The position numbers and the translations under genes were made by a program. From positions 1,969,501 to 2,033,500 of the forward strand of contig NZ_QFFF01000001.1 of NCBI RefSeq assembly GCF_003129465.1: DNA of 64,000 nucleotides. Reading direction: 5' to 3'. Source of the stretch: Sphingosinicella humi (GTDB lineage Bacteria > Pseudomonadota > Alphaproteobacteria > Sphingomonadales > Sphingomonadaceae). Every line of letters starts with the position of its first letter. Positions within the stretch are counted from its first letter, which is position 1. This document shows positions 46,111 to 56,581 of this stretch, piece after piece. Under the pieces are notes generated by a model. The model was not told the origin of the DNA. It saw only the letters and a list, made by a program, of their open reading frames with translations, and made no database searches.

Positions 46111-46462
46111 TCGGCGACTCGGTCGTTCGGGCGCTCCGTTCATCGATGTAGGGACGCGGCTGGTCGCTAGCGGCGGCTTTTGCAATCTTCTTCCCCATAG
46201 TTATCCACAGGGTTGTGCACCTGGAACGGAGCAAGAATTCGTATGAGAACAAACCATGAATACTCATCTATATTCCATCTTATGGCATGGAATCCCCGCG
46301 TAGGGCATGAAAACCCCTTCCATCCCGAGCCCCTTACTGTTATCCACTATGGTCTAAAGTTTCGGGGCACTTCCTGGCTGACCGGCAAGTCACGCGAGGG
46401 CGCGGATGCGCGCTTTCGCGAACAGGGAAGGTCCGTTTGCGTATCAAGGGGCGACGAAACAG
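46111..46462 (+). promoter_or_regulatory. Leader/promoter region of the dcw cluster
   Basis: About 350 bp without a convincing gene. It contains an exact DnaA box (46201-46209), a second near-match (46340-46348), GANTC sites at 46116 and 46290, and an AT-richer island around 46240-46290 that could hold the promoter. No clear MraZ-box direct repeats were found. ATG 46406 in frame with mraZ allows a longer MraZ start. Confidence 0.5.
46201..46209 (+). promoter_or_regulatory. DnaA box, exact consensus
   Basis: TTATCCACA, the strongest E. coli-type DnaA box, upstream of mraZ. A one-mismatch copy, TTATCCACT, lies at 46340-46348 in the same orientation. Neither context looks like a replication origin; a role in controlling dcw transcription is possible. 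Confidence 0.5.
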
Positions 46463-46942
46463 GTGGATCTGGAGCACCTCTTCAACGGGAGCGCGCTGAA
46501 CGCGGTGGACGCCAAGGGGCGTCTGTCGGTTCCGGCGTTCATCCGTGGGGTGATCGAGCGCCGCTCGGACGCCAAGGCCGTCATTCTCGGTGCGCATGAG
46601 GTCGACCCCTGCCTCACGGCCTACGATCGTGGCTATGGTCGCATCCTCCATGCCGAGAATGAGCGCCGCCGCCTCCTCGAGGAAGGCGAGGACGCCACCG
46701 CCCATTATGCCCGCGCGCGGCGCACCTTCGGCATCACCGAGGACGTCCCCTACGACACCAGCGGCCGTATCATCCTGCCCCCTATGATGCGGCGCAAAGG
46801 CCAGATCGAGGATCTGGCTCTGTTCGTCGGCGTCGGCGGCACGTTCGAAATCTGGAACCCCTATCTAGCTCTCAAGAGCGGCGACGAGGATCTGCGCGAC
46901 CTCGCCGCCTACCGCCTCGAAGAAAAAGGCTTTTCGCTGTGA
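46463..46942 (+). CDS. mraZ: Transcriptional regulator MraZ
   Basis: A 159-residue two-repeat AbrB-like protein, first gene of the dcw cluster, which binds its own promoter in other bacteria. The repeats are [20 protein letters not shown] with LSVPAFIRG, and [20 protein letters not shown] (DxxGR core). I prefer GTG 46463, which places the start just before the first beta-strand; ATG 46406 adds 19 residues (MRAFANREGPFAYQGATKQ) and also has a GAGGG site. rsmH overlaps its stop by 4 bp (GTGA). Confidence 0.9.
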   Translation: MDLEHLFNGSALNAVDAKGRLSVPAFIRGVIERRSDAKAVILGAHEVDPCLTAYDRGYGRILHAENERRRLLEEGEDATAHYARARRTFGITEDVPYDTSGRIILPPMMRRKGQIEDLALFVGVGGTFEIWNPYLALKSGDEDLRDLAAYRLEEKGFSL

Positions 46943-47907
46943 GCCCGGACCCTGCCGCCCCGCACGTCCCGGTGCTCTTGCGCGAAGTGATCGCCGCGCT
47001 CGCCATCAGCGAGGGCGAGGTTCATGTCGACGGCACCTTCGGGGCCGGCGGCTACACGCGCGCCATGCTTGCCGAAGGCGCCAACGTCATCGCCTTCGAT
47101 CGCGACCCGGATGCCATCCGCGATGCCCTCCCATTCGCGGATGTGAGCGGGGGGCGCCTGACGCTAGTACCGGAGCGTTTTTCCCGGATGCGTCAGGCGC
47201 TTTCCGACCGCGGCGTTGAAGCGGTGGACGGCGTGACGCTCGATATCGGCGTCTCCTCCATGCAGCTCGACCGGCCGGAGCGCGGCTTCTCCTTCCAGGC
47301 CGATGGGCCGCTCGACATGCGAATGGGGCAGGAGGGGCCCACCGCGGCCGACTTCCTCAACATGGCGGACGAGGCCGAGATCGCCGACGTCCTTTATCAT
47401 TATGGCGAGGAGCCGAAGTCCAGGCGCGTCGCCCGGGCGATCGTCGCCGCGCGGCCGATCGAGCGGACCGGGCAGCTGGCCGACATCGTCCGCAAGGCGG
47501 TGGGCTACAAGCCTGGCGCCAAGAAGGACGCGGCGACGCGGACCTTCCAGGCGATCCGCATCCATTTGAACGAGGAATTGCAGGAGCTCGAGGGCGGGCT
47601 GGCGGCTGCCGAGCAGGTTTTGAAGCCCGGTGGCCGCCTAGCCGTCGTTACCTTCCACAGCCTCGAGGACCGGCTGGTGAAGCGGTTCCTGAAGGAGCGG
47701 AGCGGTGATGTGCCGTCCGGCTCAAGGCATCTTCCCCAGGCAAGGGCATCGAGGCCCGAGCCCAGTTTCGAGGCGGTGGCCAAGCCGGTGCGTGCCGGCG
47801 AGGACGAGGTGCGGGCCAATCCCCGCTCCCGCTCGGCGACGTTGCGCGTGGCGCGGCGCACCCATGCCTCTCCCTGGTCAACAGCGCGTAAAGGAGCAAC
47901 CTCATGA
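46939..47907 (+). CDS. rsmH: 16S rRNA (cytosine(1402)-N(4))-methyltransferase
   Basis: A 322-residue SAM-dependent methyltransferase (MraW). Landmarks are [20 protein letters not shown], the SAM motif [53 protein letters not shown] and [20 protein letters not shown]. It starts with GTG in the mraZ stop (GTGA), and its own stop overlaps ftsL (ATGA). It methylates C1402 of 16S rRNA in the decoding centre. Confidence 0.97.
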   Translation: MSPDPAAPHVPVLLREVIAALAISEGEVHVDGTFGAGGYTRAMLAEGANVIAFDRDPDAIRDALPFADVSGGRLTLVPERFSRMRQALSDRGVEAVDGVTLDIGVSSMQLDRPERGFSFQADGPLDMRMGQEGPTAADFLNMADEAEIADVLYHYGEEPKSRRVARAIVAARPIERTGQLADIVRKAVGYKPGAKKDAATRTFQAIRIHLNEELQELEGGLAAAEQVLKPGGRLAVVTFHSLEDRLVKRFLKERSGDVPSGSRHLPQARASRPEPSFEAVAKPVRAGEDEVRANPRSRSATLRVARRTHASPWSTARKGATS

Positions 47908-48482
47908 TCACTAAGGGTTTCAAGCCCATGGGGTGGGTTGCCGGCGTCGCTGTCGCGGCGCTCGGCTGCTACATGCTCTCGCTGAACGTCGCCGCCGAGC
48001 GCGCCGAGCTCGAAAGCGTCGAGCGCCAGATCATCGCCGCCAAGCAGGATATCCGCCAGCTCCAGACCGAGCTCGGCACGCGCGGCCGCCTCGCCCAGCT
48101 CGATCGCTGGAATGCGGAAGTGCTGGCCCTGTCCGCACCCGGTTCGGCCCAGTTCCTCGACAACGCGGTGATGCTCGCCCGTTTCGATCAGCAGCAGCCG
48201 ACCATCGAGCAGCGCGCCAAGGTTCATCTGGCGTCGCTTGAGACGGTCGACCAGCGTGAGGCACCCCAGGCCAAGGTCATCACCGCCAGCTATGAGCCGG
48301 CGCCCGCGCTCGACAAGCCGGGGCAGCCGCTCGTCCGCCGCGCGAGCCTGATCGTCACCGAGGATAAGCCGTTGCCGAAGTTCAAGCCGGCCGGTCTCCT
48401 CGATGCCGAGCTGATCGCGGAGATCCGTGATACGGCGAAGGTCGAGAAGAAGCAGTCCGAAGGCGGCGTCGGGGGGCAATGA
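47904..48482 (+). CDS. ftsL: Cell division protein FtsL-like
   Basis: A 192-residue bitopic protein in the ftsL position between rsmH and ftsI. A transmembrane segment ([20 protein letters not shown]) is followed by a periplasmic coiled coil ([20 protein letters not shown]) that would pair with FtsB. A long C-terminal tail extends well beyond the coiled coil, longer than E. coli FtsL (121). Identification rests on position plus topology. ATGA overlaps exist on both sides. Confidence 0.8.
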   Translation: MITKGFKPMGWVAGVAVAALGCYMLSLNVAAERAELESVERQIIAAKQDIRQLQTELGTRGRLAQLDRWNAEVLALSAPGSAQFLDNAVMLARFDQQQPTIEQRAKVHLASLETVDQREAPQAKVITASYEPAPALDKPGQPLVRRASLIVTEDKPLPKFKPAGLLDAELIAEIRDTAKVEKKQSEGGVGGQ

Positions 48483-50167
48483 CAGCAGTCGCCGCCCAGA
48501 CCCGACCGCTCGATCCCGGCAGCGCACGGCAGGACTCCCTCGCTCTCACCTATCACCGGCTGATGCTGGTCATGCTGGTCTTCGCCGGCGTTACCTTGCT
48601 GATCGTCGGGCGGCTCGCCTGGCTCCAGGTCTCCACCGACCGCTCCGACGGCGGCTCGGTCGGCAATCCGCTGTTGCCGCCGCGGGGTGATATCGTCGAT
48701 CGCAACGGCATCCCGCTCGCCCGCACCATCGACGCCTGGTCGATTGCCGTTCACCCCCGCAAGTTGATCGGCGATCCGGCGGCGCTGGCGGTGGAGCTTA
48801 ATGGGCTGATGCCGGAACGGAGCGTCGCCGACTATCGCCGCATCCTCTCCGCCGACAAGAATTTCGTCTATCTGCAGCGCCGCGCCGTCCCGGAGCTGGT
48901 CGCCGCCGTCAACGCGCTCGGCGAGCCCGCCATCGTTTTCGACCGGGAGCCGGAGCGGCTCTATCCCCAGACGGACCTCGCCGCCCATGTCCTCGGCTGG
49001 ACCGACTATGACGGGCAGGGCGTCGCCGGCATGGAGCGGGTGCTGAACGAGCGGCTGACGGACCCCGCCCGGCGCGGCGACCCTGTCGCCCTGTCGATCG
49101 ATTCCCGCGTCCAGGCGGCGATGGAGAGCGAACTCGGCGCCGCCGTCGCCAAGCACAGCGCGGAAGGCGCGACCGGCATCGTCCTCGACGTCGATACTGG
49201 CGAGGTCATGGCCATGGCCTCCTACCCGACCTTCAACCCCAATGCGGCCGGGAAATCGCCGCCCGAAGCGCAATATAATCGCGCGACGATGGGCGTTTAC
49301 GAGCTCGGCTCCACCTTCAAGCCGATCACCGTCGCAGCGGCGATCGAGGCGGGCGTCATCAAGTCGATGGCGCAGAGCTACCCGACCGGCGCTCCGCTTC
49401 GCATCGGCCGATTCAGCATCCGGGACGACCATCCCATTCCTGGCTCGGCCAATATCGTCGAGACGCTGGTCTATTCGTCCAACATCGCCACGGCCCAGAT
49501 CGCCGACCAGATGGGCGAGGCGCGGATGAAGGCGGCGTTTCGCGCACTCGGCTTCGACGAGGCGGCCCATATCGAGCTTTACGAGAAGAGCCGGACGCTC
49601 TTCCCCAAGGAATGGGGCAGGGCGCGGGTGCTGACCAGCGGCTACGGCCACGGCGTCGCCATCACTCCGCTGCATCTGGCCACTGCCTATGCCACGCTGG
49701 TGAATGGGGGCATCTGGCGGCCCGCCACCTTGCTGAAGTCCGACAAGGCGCCGGCCGGCCGGCGCGTCTATTCCGAGGAAACCAGCCGCACGATGCGCGG
49801 CCTCCTCCGCATGATCGTGCTGAAGGGAACCGGCCGAAAGGGTGAGGCGCCGGGCTACCGCGTCGGCGCCAAGACCGGCACCGCGGAGAAGGTCACTGCC
49901 GGCGGCGGCTATAACCGGCGAGTCAATGTCTCGACATTCGCCGCCGCTTTCCCCATGGACGACCCGCGCTACGTCGTGATCGTGATGATGGACGCGCCCA
50001 AGGGCACGGCAGACACGTTCGGCTTCACGACGGCGGCATGGACGGCGGCGCCGGTGGTGTCGAAGGTGATTACGCGCAGCGGGCCCCTGCTTGGCGTGAT
50101 CCCCAGCGACCGACGCGACGTCGACGTCTCCCGGTTCATGGCTCTGGTTGGAGAAGCGGAAGACTGA
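48479..50167 (+). CDS. ftsI: Septal peptidoglycan transpeptidase FtsI (PBP3)
   Basis: A 562-residue monofunctional class-B penicillin-binding protein. It has a cytoplasmic N-terminus, a transmembrane segment (LMLVMLVFAGVTLLIVG), the pedestal with RGDIVDRNGIPLARTIDAW, and the transpeptidase domain. The active-site Ser is in ELGSTFKPIT (SxxK), SSN is in VYSSNIATAQ, and KTGT is in YRVGAKTGTAEK. It cross-links septal wall and pairs with FtsW. The next gene starts inside its stop codon (TGATG). Confidence 0.96.
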   Translation: MTAVAAQTRPLDPGSARQDSLALTYHRLMLVMLVFAGVTLLIVGRLAWLQVSTDRSDGGSVGNPLLPPRGDIVDRNGIPLARTIDAWSIAVHPRKLIGDPAALAVELNGLMPERSVADYRRILSADKNFVYLQRRAVPELVAAVNALGEPAIVFDREPERLYPQTDLAAHVLGWTDYDGQGVAGMERVLNERLTDPARRGDPVALSIDSRVQAAMESELGAAVAKHSAEGATGIVLDVDTGEVMAMASYPTFNPNAAGKSPPEAQYNRATMGVYELGSTFKPITVAAAIEAGVIKSMAQSYPTGAPLRIGRFSIRDDHPIPGSANIVETLVYSSNIATAQIADQMGEARMKAAFRALGFDEAAHIELYEKSRTLFPKEWGRARVLTSGYGHGVAITPLHLATAYATLVNGGIWRPATLLKSDKAPAGRRVYSEETSRTMRGLLRMIVLKGTGRKGEAPGYRVGAKTGTAEKVTAGGGYNRRVNVSTFAAAFPMDDPRYVVIVMMDAPKGTADTFGFTTAAWTAAPVVSKVITRSGPLLGVIPSDRRDVDVSRFMALVGEAED

Positions 50168-51582
50168 TGCGACTTGGGGCGCTGATCGGCGGCGACGATT
50201 CGGCTTCGGTCACCGGGTTCGCGATCGATCACCGCAAGGTGGCGCCGGGAACGGTGTTCGGAGCCTTTCGCGGCACCCGCTTCAACGGTGAGGATTTCGT
50301 GTCCGCGGCGGTGGAGGCGGGCGCGGTGGCGATCGTCGCCCGGCCCGACGTGAAGGTGGAAGGCGCCGCCCATGTCGCCGCCGAGGAGCCGCGGCGGGCG
50401 TTCGCGAAGCTCGCGGCCCGCTTCTTCCAGCCATTCCCCGAAACGGTGGTCGCCGTCACCGGCACCAACGGCAAGACCTCCAATGTCGAGATGGTGCGCC
50501 AGCTCTGGCGGATGGCGGGGCATCCCTCCGCCTCGATCGGCACCTTGGGCGTCACCACCGCCGACGATCAGGTGACGACCGGCCTCACGACGCCGGACAT
50601 CGTCACCTTCCTCTCCAATATGGCCGGCCTCGCGCGGGAGGGGATCACCCATGCCGCGTTCGAGGCGTCCAGCCACGGTCTGTCGCAATATCGGACCGAG
50701 GGGTTGCCGGTGCAGGCGGCGGCCTTCACCAATTTCAGCCGAGATCATCTCGATTATCACCAGACGATGGACGCCTATTTCGAGGCGAAGATGCGGCTCT
50801 TCTCCGAAGTCGTGGAGCCCGACGGCACGGCGGTGGTCTGGACCGACGATGCCAAGTCGGACGAGGTGATCAGGCGGTGCCGGGAACGGGGGCTGCGCCT
50901 GCTGACGGTCGGCCGCAAGGGCGAGGCGCTGAAGCTCATCGACCGCGAGACCAGCCAACTCGGCCAGAAGCTGACGATCGAGGCCGAGGGCAGGACCCAC
51001 GTCGTGACCATATCGATGATCGGCGCCTATCAGGCCGCCAACGTCCTGACCGCCGCCGGCCTCGTCATCGCTACCGGCGGCGATCTCCAGCAGACCTTGG
51101 CGAACCTGCCCCGCCTGCAGCCGGTGCGCGGACGGCTGGAGCGCGCCGTCATCACCCGCGCCGGTGCGCCCATCTATGTCGATTATGCCCACACCGCCGA
51201 CGCGCTGGTATCGGCGATCGAGGCGCTCCGCCCCCACACCCAGGGCCGACTCATCACTGTGTTCGGCGCAGGCGGCGACCGCGATGTCGGCAAGCGGCCC
51301 GAGATGGGGGAGGTTGCGGCGCGCCTCTCCGATCTCGTCATCGTCACCGACGACAATCCTCGCAGCGAGGACCCGTCCCTCATCCGCCGCGACATTCTCG
51401 CCGGCGCGCCGGGTGCCCGCGAAGTGGCGGGCCGCCGCGAAGCCATCGCCGCGGCCATCGCCGAAGCGGGATCGAGCGATATCATCCTCCTCGCGGGCAA
51501 GGGCCACGAACAAGGCCAGATCATCGGCGACCGCGTCCTCCCGTTCGACGATGTCGCGGTAGCGCGGGAGTGCGCGGCATGA
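50167..51582 (+). CDS. murE: UDP-MurNAc-tripeptide synthetase (meso-DAP-adding)
   Basis: A 471-residue Mur ligase. The P-loop is VTGTNGKTSNVEM, followed by TTPDIVTFLSNMAG, ASSHGLSQYR and TNFSRDHLDYHQTMDAYFEA. The DAP-selective motif DNPRSEDP indicates meso-diaminopimelate as substrate rather than lysine. It adds the third residue to UDP-MurNAc-L-Ala-D-Glu in the cytoplasm. The ATG at 50167 shares its A with the ftsI stop; more upstream frame is a shadow. Confidence 0.96.
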   Translation: MRLGALIGGDDSASVTGFAIDHRKVAPGTVFGAFRGTRFNGEDFVSAAVEAGAVAIVARPDVKVEGAAHVAAEEPRRAFAKLAARFFQPFPETVVAVTGTNGKTSNVEMVRQLWRMAGHPSASIGTLGVTTADDQVTTGLTTPDIVTFLSNMAGLAREGITHAAFEASSHGLSQYRTEGLPVQAAAFTNFSRDHLDYHQTMDAYFEAKMRLFSEVVEPDGTAVVWTDDAKSDEVIRRCRERGLRLLTVGRKGEALKLIDRETSQLGQKLTIEAEGRTHVVTISMIGAYQAANVLTAAGLVIATGGDLQQTLANLPRLQPVRGRLERAVITRAGAPIYVDYAHTADALVSAIEALRPHTQGRLITVFGAGGDRDVGKRPEMGEVAARLSDLVIVTDDNPRSEDPSLIRRDILAGAPGAREVAGRREAIAAAIAEAGSSDIILLAGKGHEQGQIIGDRVLPFDDVAVARECAA

Positions 51583-51605
51583 GCACGATCTTCGGAGGGG
51601 TGGGC

Positions 51606-52985
51606 ATGACGCCGCTCTGGACCTCTCACGAGATTGCGGAAGCCGTGGAAGGCGCCGCTCATGGCGCGTTCGAGGCGAACGGTGTCGCCTTCGATTCCCG
51701 CGAGATCCGGAAAGGCGACCTCTTCATCGCCATGAAGGGTGAGGCGACCGATGGGCACCGCTTCCTCGGCCAGGCCTTCGCCGCGGGCGCGGCCGGCGCT
51801 CTGGTCAGCCAGGAGATCGCCGAGCCGCACGTCCATGCAGCCGACACGTTCAGGGCCTTGAACGATCTCGGCCGCGCCGCCCGTGCCCGCACCCAGGCTC
51901 GGATCGCCGGCGTCACCGGCTCGGTCGGCAAGACCGGGACAAAGGAAGCGCTCTATGCCGCTCTCGACCGCGCCGCCCCGCGCCAGGCGCACCGCTCGGT
52001 CAAGAGCTACAACAACCACACCGGCGTGCCGTTATCGCTCGCTCGCATGCCGCGCGAGACGCGGTTCGGCATTTTCGAGATGGGGATGAGCGCGCCGGGA
52101 GAGCTGGCGGCGCTGACCCGGCTGGTGCGGCCGCATGTGGCGATCGTCACGGCCATCGCCCCGGCCCATCGCGCCTTCTTCAAGAGCGACGAGCAAATCG
52201 CCGACGCCAAGGGCGAGATTTTCCAGGGGCTGGAGGAGGGCGGCACTGCCCTGGTGCCGTTCGACAGCCCCCATCGCGATCGGCTGATCGCCGCCGCGCG
52301 GCCGCATGCGGCGACGATCCTGACCTTCGGCGTCGGCGAGGGCGCCGACATTCGAGCCCGCGAGGCGATGCCGGCGCCGGCTGGCGGAACGCTGGTTACC
52401 GCGCTTCTGCCGGAGGCGGAACTGACCTTCACGCTCTCGCAGCCGGGGGAGCATTGGGTGTCGAACGCGATGGCGGTGCTGGGCGCGGTCCAGGCGATGG
52501 GCGGCGATCTTGCCCAGGCGGGCCTCGCGCTGGCCGACATGGCCGGCCTCAAGGGACGGGGCGAACGTCACTGGCTGCCGGTGCCGGGCGGCGAGGCGCT
52601 GCTGATCGACGAGAGCTACAACGCCAATCCCGCGTCGATGCGGGCGACCTTGAAGACGCTCGGCGACGAACGTGTCTCGGGTTGCCGCGTTGCCGTGCTC
52701 GGGGCGATGAAGGAACTCGGCGAGACATCCGACGCTTTCCATGCGAGCCTCGCCGAGCCGATCGAGGCGGCCGGTGTCGATCGCGTCATCCTGGTCGGCG
52801 ACGAAATGGCGGCCCTTGCGAAAGTCCTTGGCGCAAAGGCTAAAATGACGCATGTGCCCGACGCGGCCGCGGCCCTCGAAGCGCTCGAAGAAGCGATCGG
52901 GCCGGGTGATGCCATACTCGTCAAGGGATCGAACTCTGTAGGCCTTGCCGCCGTCGTCGAGGCGCTGGCGGGCGGGAAAAGCTGA
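51606..52985 (+). CDS. murF: UDP-MurNAc-tripeptide--D-Ala-D-Ala ligase
   Basis: A 459-residue Mur ligase that adds D-Ala-D-Ala made by Ddl (60207-61148). It starts [16 protein letters not shown]. The P-loop is [19 protein letters not shown], followed by [30 protein letters not shown] and [16 protein letters not shown] take ATG 51606 because GGAGG lies 7 bp upstream and it matches the family start. ATG 51579 overlaps the murE stop (ATGA) and is nine codons longer. The stop overlaps the mraY start. Confidence 0.95.
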   Translation: MTPLWTSHEIAEAVEGAAHGAFEANGVAFDSREIRKGDLFIAMKGEATDGHRFLGQAFAAGAAGALVSQEIAEPHVHAADTFRALNDLGRAARARTQARIAGVTGSVGKTGTKEALYAALDRAAPRQAHRSVKSYNNHTGVPLSLARMPRETRFGIFEMGMSAPGELAALTRLVRPHVAIVTAIAPAHRAFFKSDEQIADAKGEIFQGLEEGGTALVPFDSPHRDRLIAAARPHAATILTFGVGEGADIRAREAMPAPAGGTLVTALLPEAELTFTLSQPGEHWVSNAMAVLGAVQAMGGDLAQAGLALADMAGLKGRGERHWLPVPGGEALLIDESYNANPASMRATLKTLGDERVSGCRVAVLGAMKELGETSDAFHASLAEPIEAAGVDRVILVGDEMAALAKVLGAKAKMTHVPDAAAALEALEEAIGPGDAILVKGSNSVGLAAVVEALAGGKS

Positions 52986-54055
52986 TGTTTCTTTGGATTG
53001 CCGAACAACTGGATTTCGCGGGAATCCTGAACCTCTTCCGCTACATCACCTTCCGGGCCGGCGCCGCCACCGCGACGGCCCTGTTCCTGGGGCTGCTCAT
53101 CGGTCCCAAATTCATCGGCTGGCTGCGCATCCGTCAGGGCAAGGGGCAGCCGATCCGCGAGGATGGCCCGCAAAGCCACCTCGCCAAGCGCGGGACGCCG
53201 ACCATGGGCGGCCTCATGATCCTCACCTCCGTCTCGGTGGCGATGCTCCTGTGGATGGACTTCTCCAATCCCTATCTGTGGGCCTGCCTGTTCATCACCG
53301 TCGGCTTCGGGCTGATCGGCTTCCTCGACGATTATGACAAGGTGACCAAGCGTCATCACAAGGGCGTGTCAGGGAAGGTGCGGCTGCTGGCCGAGTTCGT
53401 CGTCGCCGGCATCGGCTGCGCGATCATCGTCCAGGGGACCGGCACAGACCTTTATATCCCCTTCTTCCAGGGGCCGGTGGTCGACCTTGGCTGGCTCTAC
53501 ATCCCCTTCGCGGCGGTGGTCGTCGTCGGCGCGGGCAATGCCGTCAACCTGACCGACGGCCTCGACGGCCTCGCGACCATGCCGGTGATCATCGCCAGCC
53601 TGGCCTTCCTCGTCATCACCTATCTGGTCGGCAACGCCATCTATGCGGAGTATCTCGGCATTCCGTTCGTGCTGGGTGCCGGCGACCTCACCGTGCTCTG
53701 CTCGGCGATCGTGGGGGCGGGTCTCGCCTTCCTCTGGTTCAATGCGCCGCCGGCGGCGGTCTTCATGGGCGATACGGGCAGCCTCGCGCTCGGCGGCGCG
53801 CTCGGCGCCATCGCCGTGGCGACGCAGCATGAGATCGTGCTCGCGATCATCGGCGGCCTGTTCGTGCTGGAGGCGCTGTCGGTCATCATCCAGGTCTTCT
53901 TCTACAAGCGCACCGGCAAGCGCGTGTTCAAGATGGCCCCGATCCACCATCATTTCGAGCAGATGGGCTGGTCCGAGCCGACCGTCGTCATCCGCTTCTG
54001 GATCATCAGCTTCGTGCTCGCGCTGGCGGGCCTGTCCACGCTGAAGCTGAGATGA
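52985..54055 (+). CDS. mraY: Phospho-N-acetylmuramoyl-pentapeptide transferase
   Basis: A 356-residue integral membrane enzyme that makes lipid I on undecaprenyl phosphate. Ten hydrophobic segments are present. Conserved motifs are [40 protein letters not shown] (DD), [14 protein letters not shown] (Mg-binding Asp), [20 protein letters not shown] and [15 protein letters not shown]. The ATG lies in the murF stop (TGATG). A 49-bp gap follows before murD, the widest within this part of the cluster. Confidence 0.97.
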   Translation: MFLWIAEQLDFAGILNLFRYITFRAGAATATALFLGLLIGPKFIGWLRIRQGKGQPIREDGPQSHLAKRGTPTMGGLMILTSVSVAMLLWMDFSNPYLWACLFITVGFGLIGFLDDYDKVTKRHHKGVSGKVRLLAEFVVAGIGCAIIVQGTGTDLYIPFFQGPVVDLGWLYIPFAAVVVVGAGNAVNLTDGLDGLATMPVIIASLAFLVITYLVGNAIYAEYLGIPFVLGAGDLTVLCSAIVGAGLAFLWFNAPPAAVFMGDTGSLALGGALGAIAVATQHEIVLAIIGGLFVLEALSVIIQVFFYKRTGKRVFKMAPIHHHFEQMGWSEPTVVIRFWIISFVLALAGLSTLKLR

Positions 54056-54104
54056 TTGGGAGGGCGATCCTCTTTTCCCGCCGGGGTGGCGAAGGGGGAC
54101 GGTG

Positions 54105-55382
54105 ATGATCACCTCGGACGCCTTCCGGAACAAGCAATATGCCGTTCTCGGCCTAGCTCGCTCGGGGCTGGCGTCGGTCGAGGCACTGGCGGCAAGCGGC
54201 GCGCAGATCGTTGCCTGGGACGCCCGCGAGGAAGCGCGCGCGGGGGTAGCCGACAAGGCCCGCGTCGCCGACCCCATGGCCACGGCGCTCTATGGCCTGG
54301 ACGGGATCGTCGTTTCGCCGGGCGTGCCGCTTAACCGTCACCCGATCGCCGAGCGCGCGCGGGAAGCGAATGTGCCGGTGATCGGCGACATCGAGCTTTT
54401 CTCGCAAGCCCGTGCCTCGCTGCCGCCCCACCAGGTGGTCGGCATCACCGGCACCAACGGCAAGTCGACGACCACGGCGCTCGTCCATCACATCCTCAAG
54501 ACCGCCGGCCTGCCGGCCACCATGGCCGGCAATATCGGGGCGCCGATCCTGGGGCAGGATCCGCTGCCCGAGGGCGGCGTCTATGTGCTGGAGCTTTCAT
54601 CCTACCAGATCGACCTAACGCACAGCCTCGACTGCGACGTGTCGGTGCTGCTCAACATCACGCCCGATCATCTCGATCGCTACGACGGCGTCGACGATTA
54701 TGCCGCGTCCAAGGCGCGGCTGTTCCTGATGCAGTCGCCGGAGCATGTCGCCGTCATCGCCGCGGAGGACGATTGGACTCGCGCCATCGCCGGCCAACTG
54801 GGCGGCAAGCGCGTCCTCGTCGCCTCGACCGACATCAAGGACCAGTCGCGCTGGCCCTCTCTGCAGGGGCCGCACAATGCGCAGAATGTCGCGGCGGCGG
54901 TGGCCGTCGGCCGCGCGCTCGGCATCGGCGACGAGGCTATCGCGCGGGCGCTCGAAACCTATCCCGGCCTTCCGCACCGGATGGAACGAGTGGCCGAACG
55001 GAATGGCGTCCTGTTCGTCAACGACAGTAAGGCCACCAATCCCACGGCGACGGCGCCGGCGCTCGCCGCCTATCCCGCGGTGCACTGGATATTGGGCGGG
55101 TTGCCGAAATCGGACGATCTCGAAGCGTGCGAGCCCTTTTTCGATCATGTGAAGGCGGCCTACACGATCGGCGAAGCGGGGCCGATGTTCGCCGAGCTTC
55201 TGGCCGGCAAGGTGCCGGTCAGCCAATGCGAAATGCTGGCGCAGGCGGTCGGCGCGGCCGCCGACGCGGCGCAAGCGGGGGAGGTCGTGCTGCTTTCGCC
55301 GGCTTGTGCGTCCTTCGACCAGTTCCGGGACTATGAAGCGCGGGGGGATGCGTTCCGCGCGGCGGTGGAGGCTCTGCCATGA
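54105..55382 (+). CDS. murD: UDP-MurNAc-L-alanine--D-glutamate ligase
   Basis: A 425-residue cytoplasmic Mur ligase that adds D-Glu. The N-terminus is AVLGLARSGLASVEAL, the P-loop VVGITGTNGKSTTTALVHH, then NIGAPIL, ELSSYQIDLTHSLDCDVSVL, NITPDHLDRYDGVDDYAASK and FVNDSKATNPTATAPAL. The ATG 54105 was chosen over GTG 54102; GAAGGGGGA precedes both. The stop overlaps the ftsW start by 4 bp (ATGA). Confidence 0.96.
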   Translation: MITSDAFRNKQYAVLGLARSGLASVEALAASGAQIVAWDAREEARAGVADKARVADPMATALYGLDGIVVSPGVPLNRHPIAERAREANVPVIGDIELFSQARASLPPHQVVGITGTNGKSTTTALVHHILKTAGLPATMAGNIGAPILGQDPLPEGGVYVLELSSYQIDLTHSLDCDVSVLLNITPDHLDRYDGVDDYAASKARLFLMQSPEHVAVIAAEDDWTRAIAGQLGGKRVLVASTDIKDQSRWPSLQGPHNAQNVAAAVAVGRALGIGDEAIARALETYPGLPHRMERVAERNGVLFVNDSKATNPTATAPALAAYPAVHWILGGLPKSDDLEACEPFFDHVKAAYTIGEAGPMFAELLAGKVPVSQCEMLAQAVGAAADAAQAGEVVLLSPACASFDQFRDYEARGDAFRAAVEALP

Positions 55383-56581
55383 GGATCGTTCAGGATGGCG
55401 TTCGCGGAGCTATGGCGAACCGGCTCGGCCGCTCCGACCGGAGCGCGCTCGGTCGCTGGTTCTGGGAAATCGACCGGGTCCTGCTGCTGCTCATCGCCGT
55501 GTTGATCTCGATCGGGCTCATCGCCGTGGCGGCGGCGTCGCCGGCGGCCGGCGCGCGCTATTCCGGCGGCAGCGTCACCTTCGCGCCGCTCTATTATTTC
55601 TACCGTCAGCTGATGTGGATATTCGTCGCCGTGCCGGTGATGATCGCCGTCTCGATGCTGCCTAAGGCCAAGGCGCGGCGCCTCAGCATCGCCGGGGCGG
55701 TGATCTTCGCCTTTTTCCTCTTCCTGACCCCGATGGTCGGCCAGGAAATCAATGGTGCCAGGCGCTGGATCGGCTACGGCTTCGCCCAGTTTCAGCCTTC
55801 CGAGTTCTTAAAGCCCCTGTTTATCGTCAGCCTCGCCTGGCTGCTGTCGCTCAGGGACAAGGACAAGACGCTGCCGGTCGTGCCGCTGACCGGCCTCCTG
55901 ACCGCCGTCGTTGCCCTGCTTTTGATGCAGCAGCCCAATTTCGGCGAGACGATCATCTTCGCCGCCGTCTGGGTGCTTCTCCTGACCCTTGCGGGCGTGC
56001 CGATGCGCTTCCTCATGATCCTGGGCGGAGCCGCGCTGGCCGGCATCGTCCTTGCCTATTTCTTCTATCCCGTCGCGACCGAGCGCATCGACGCCTTCCT
56101 CTTCGCCACCGAGGCGACCGACACCTACCAGACCGACAGCGCGATGCGGACGTTGACCGCCGGCGGACTGTTCGGCGTCGGGCCGGGCGCCGGCACCCAC
56201 AAATTCCGCCTGCCGGAGCCGCACACCGACTATATCTTCTCGGTCATCGGCGAGGAGTTCGGCCTCATCGCCTGCTTCGCCATTGCGCTTCTCTATTTCG
56301 GCATCGTCGCCCGCGTGCTGATCAAGCTGCTGCACGAGGAAGATCCCTTCCTCGTCCTCGCCACCGCCGGCCTGGTCTGCCAGTTCGGGCTGCAGGCGCT
56401 GATCAACATGGCCGTCAACGTCCAGATCGCGCCGTCAAAAGGCATGACCTTGCCGTTCATTTCCTATGGCGGCTCATCGATGATCGCGCTGGCGCTCGGC
56501 ATGGGATTGCTGCTCGCCTTTACGCGGCGAAACCCCTATCTCCATCGCTCTCCCTATGTGGTGAAATGGAGCGGCGGATGA
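55379..56581 (+). CDS. ftsW: Septal peptidoglycan polymerase FtsW
   Basis: A 400-residue SEDS-family glycosyltransferase working with FtsI. About ten transmembrane segments, with the family signatures GQEINGARRWIGYGFAQFQP, SEFLKPLFIVSLAWLL, the catalytic-loop region LFGVGPGAGTHKFRLPEPHT-DY and LPFISYGGSSMIALALGMGL. A cytoplasmic N-terminal stretch of about 30 residues precedes TM1. Translational coupling by ATGA to both murD and murG. Confidence 0.96.
   Translation: MRIVQDGVRGAMANRLGRSDRSALGRWFWEIDRVLLLLIAVLISIGLIAVAAASPAAGARYSGGSVTFAPLYYFYRQLMWIFVAVPVMIAVSMLPKAKARRLSIAGAVIFAFFLFLTPMVGQEINGARRWIGYGFAQFQPSEFLKPLFIVSLAWLLSLRDKDKTLPVVPLTGLLTAVVALLLMQQPNFGETIIFAAVWVLLLTLAGVPMRFLMILGGAALAGIVLAYFFYPVATERIDAFLFATEATDTYQTDSAMRTLTAGGLFGVGPGAGTHKFRLPEPHTDYIFSVIGEEFGLIACFAIALLYFGIVARVLIKLLHEEDPFLVLATAGLVCQFGLQALINMAVNVQIAPSKGMTLPFISYGGSSMIALALGMGLLLAFTRRNPYLHRSPYVVKWSGG

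Noticed and set aside
46201-46348. Replication origin
   Set aside because: One consensus DnaA box plus one near match, no AT-rich unwinding region, no dnaA, parAB or hemE neighbour.
46111-46462. MraZ-box direct repeats (TGGG-type) before mraZ
   Set aside because: G-runs exist, but three evenly spaced repeats on one strand could not be found.
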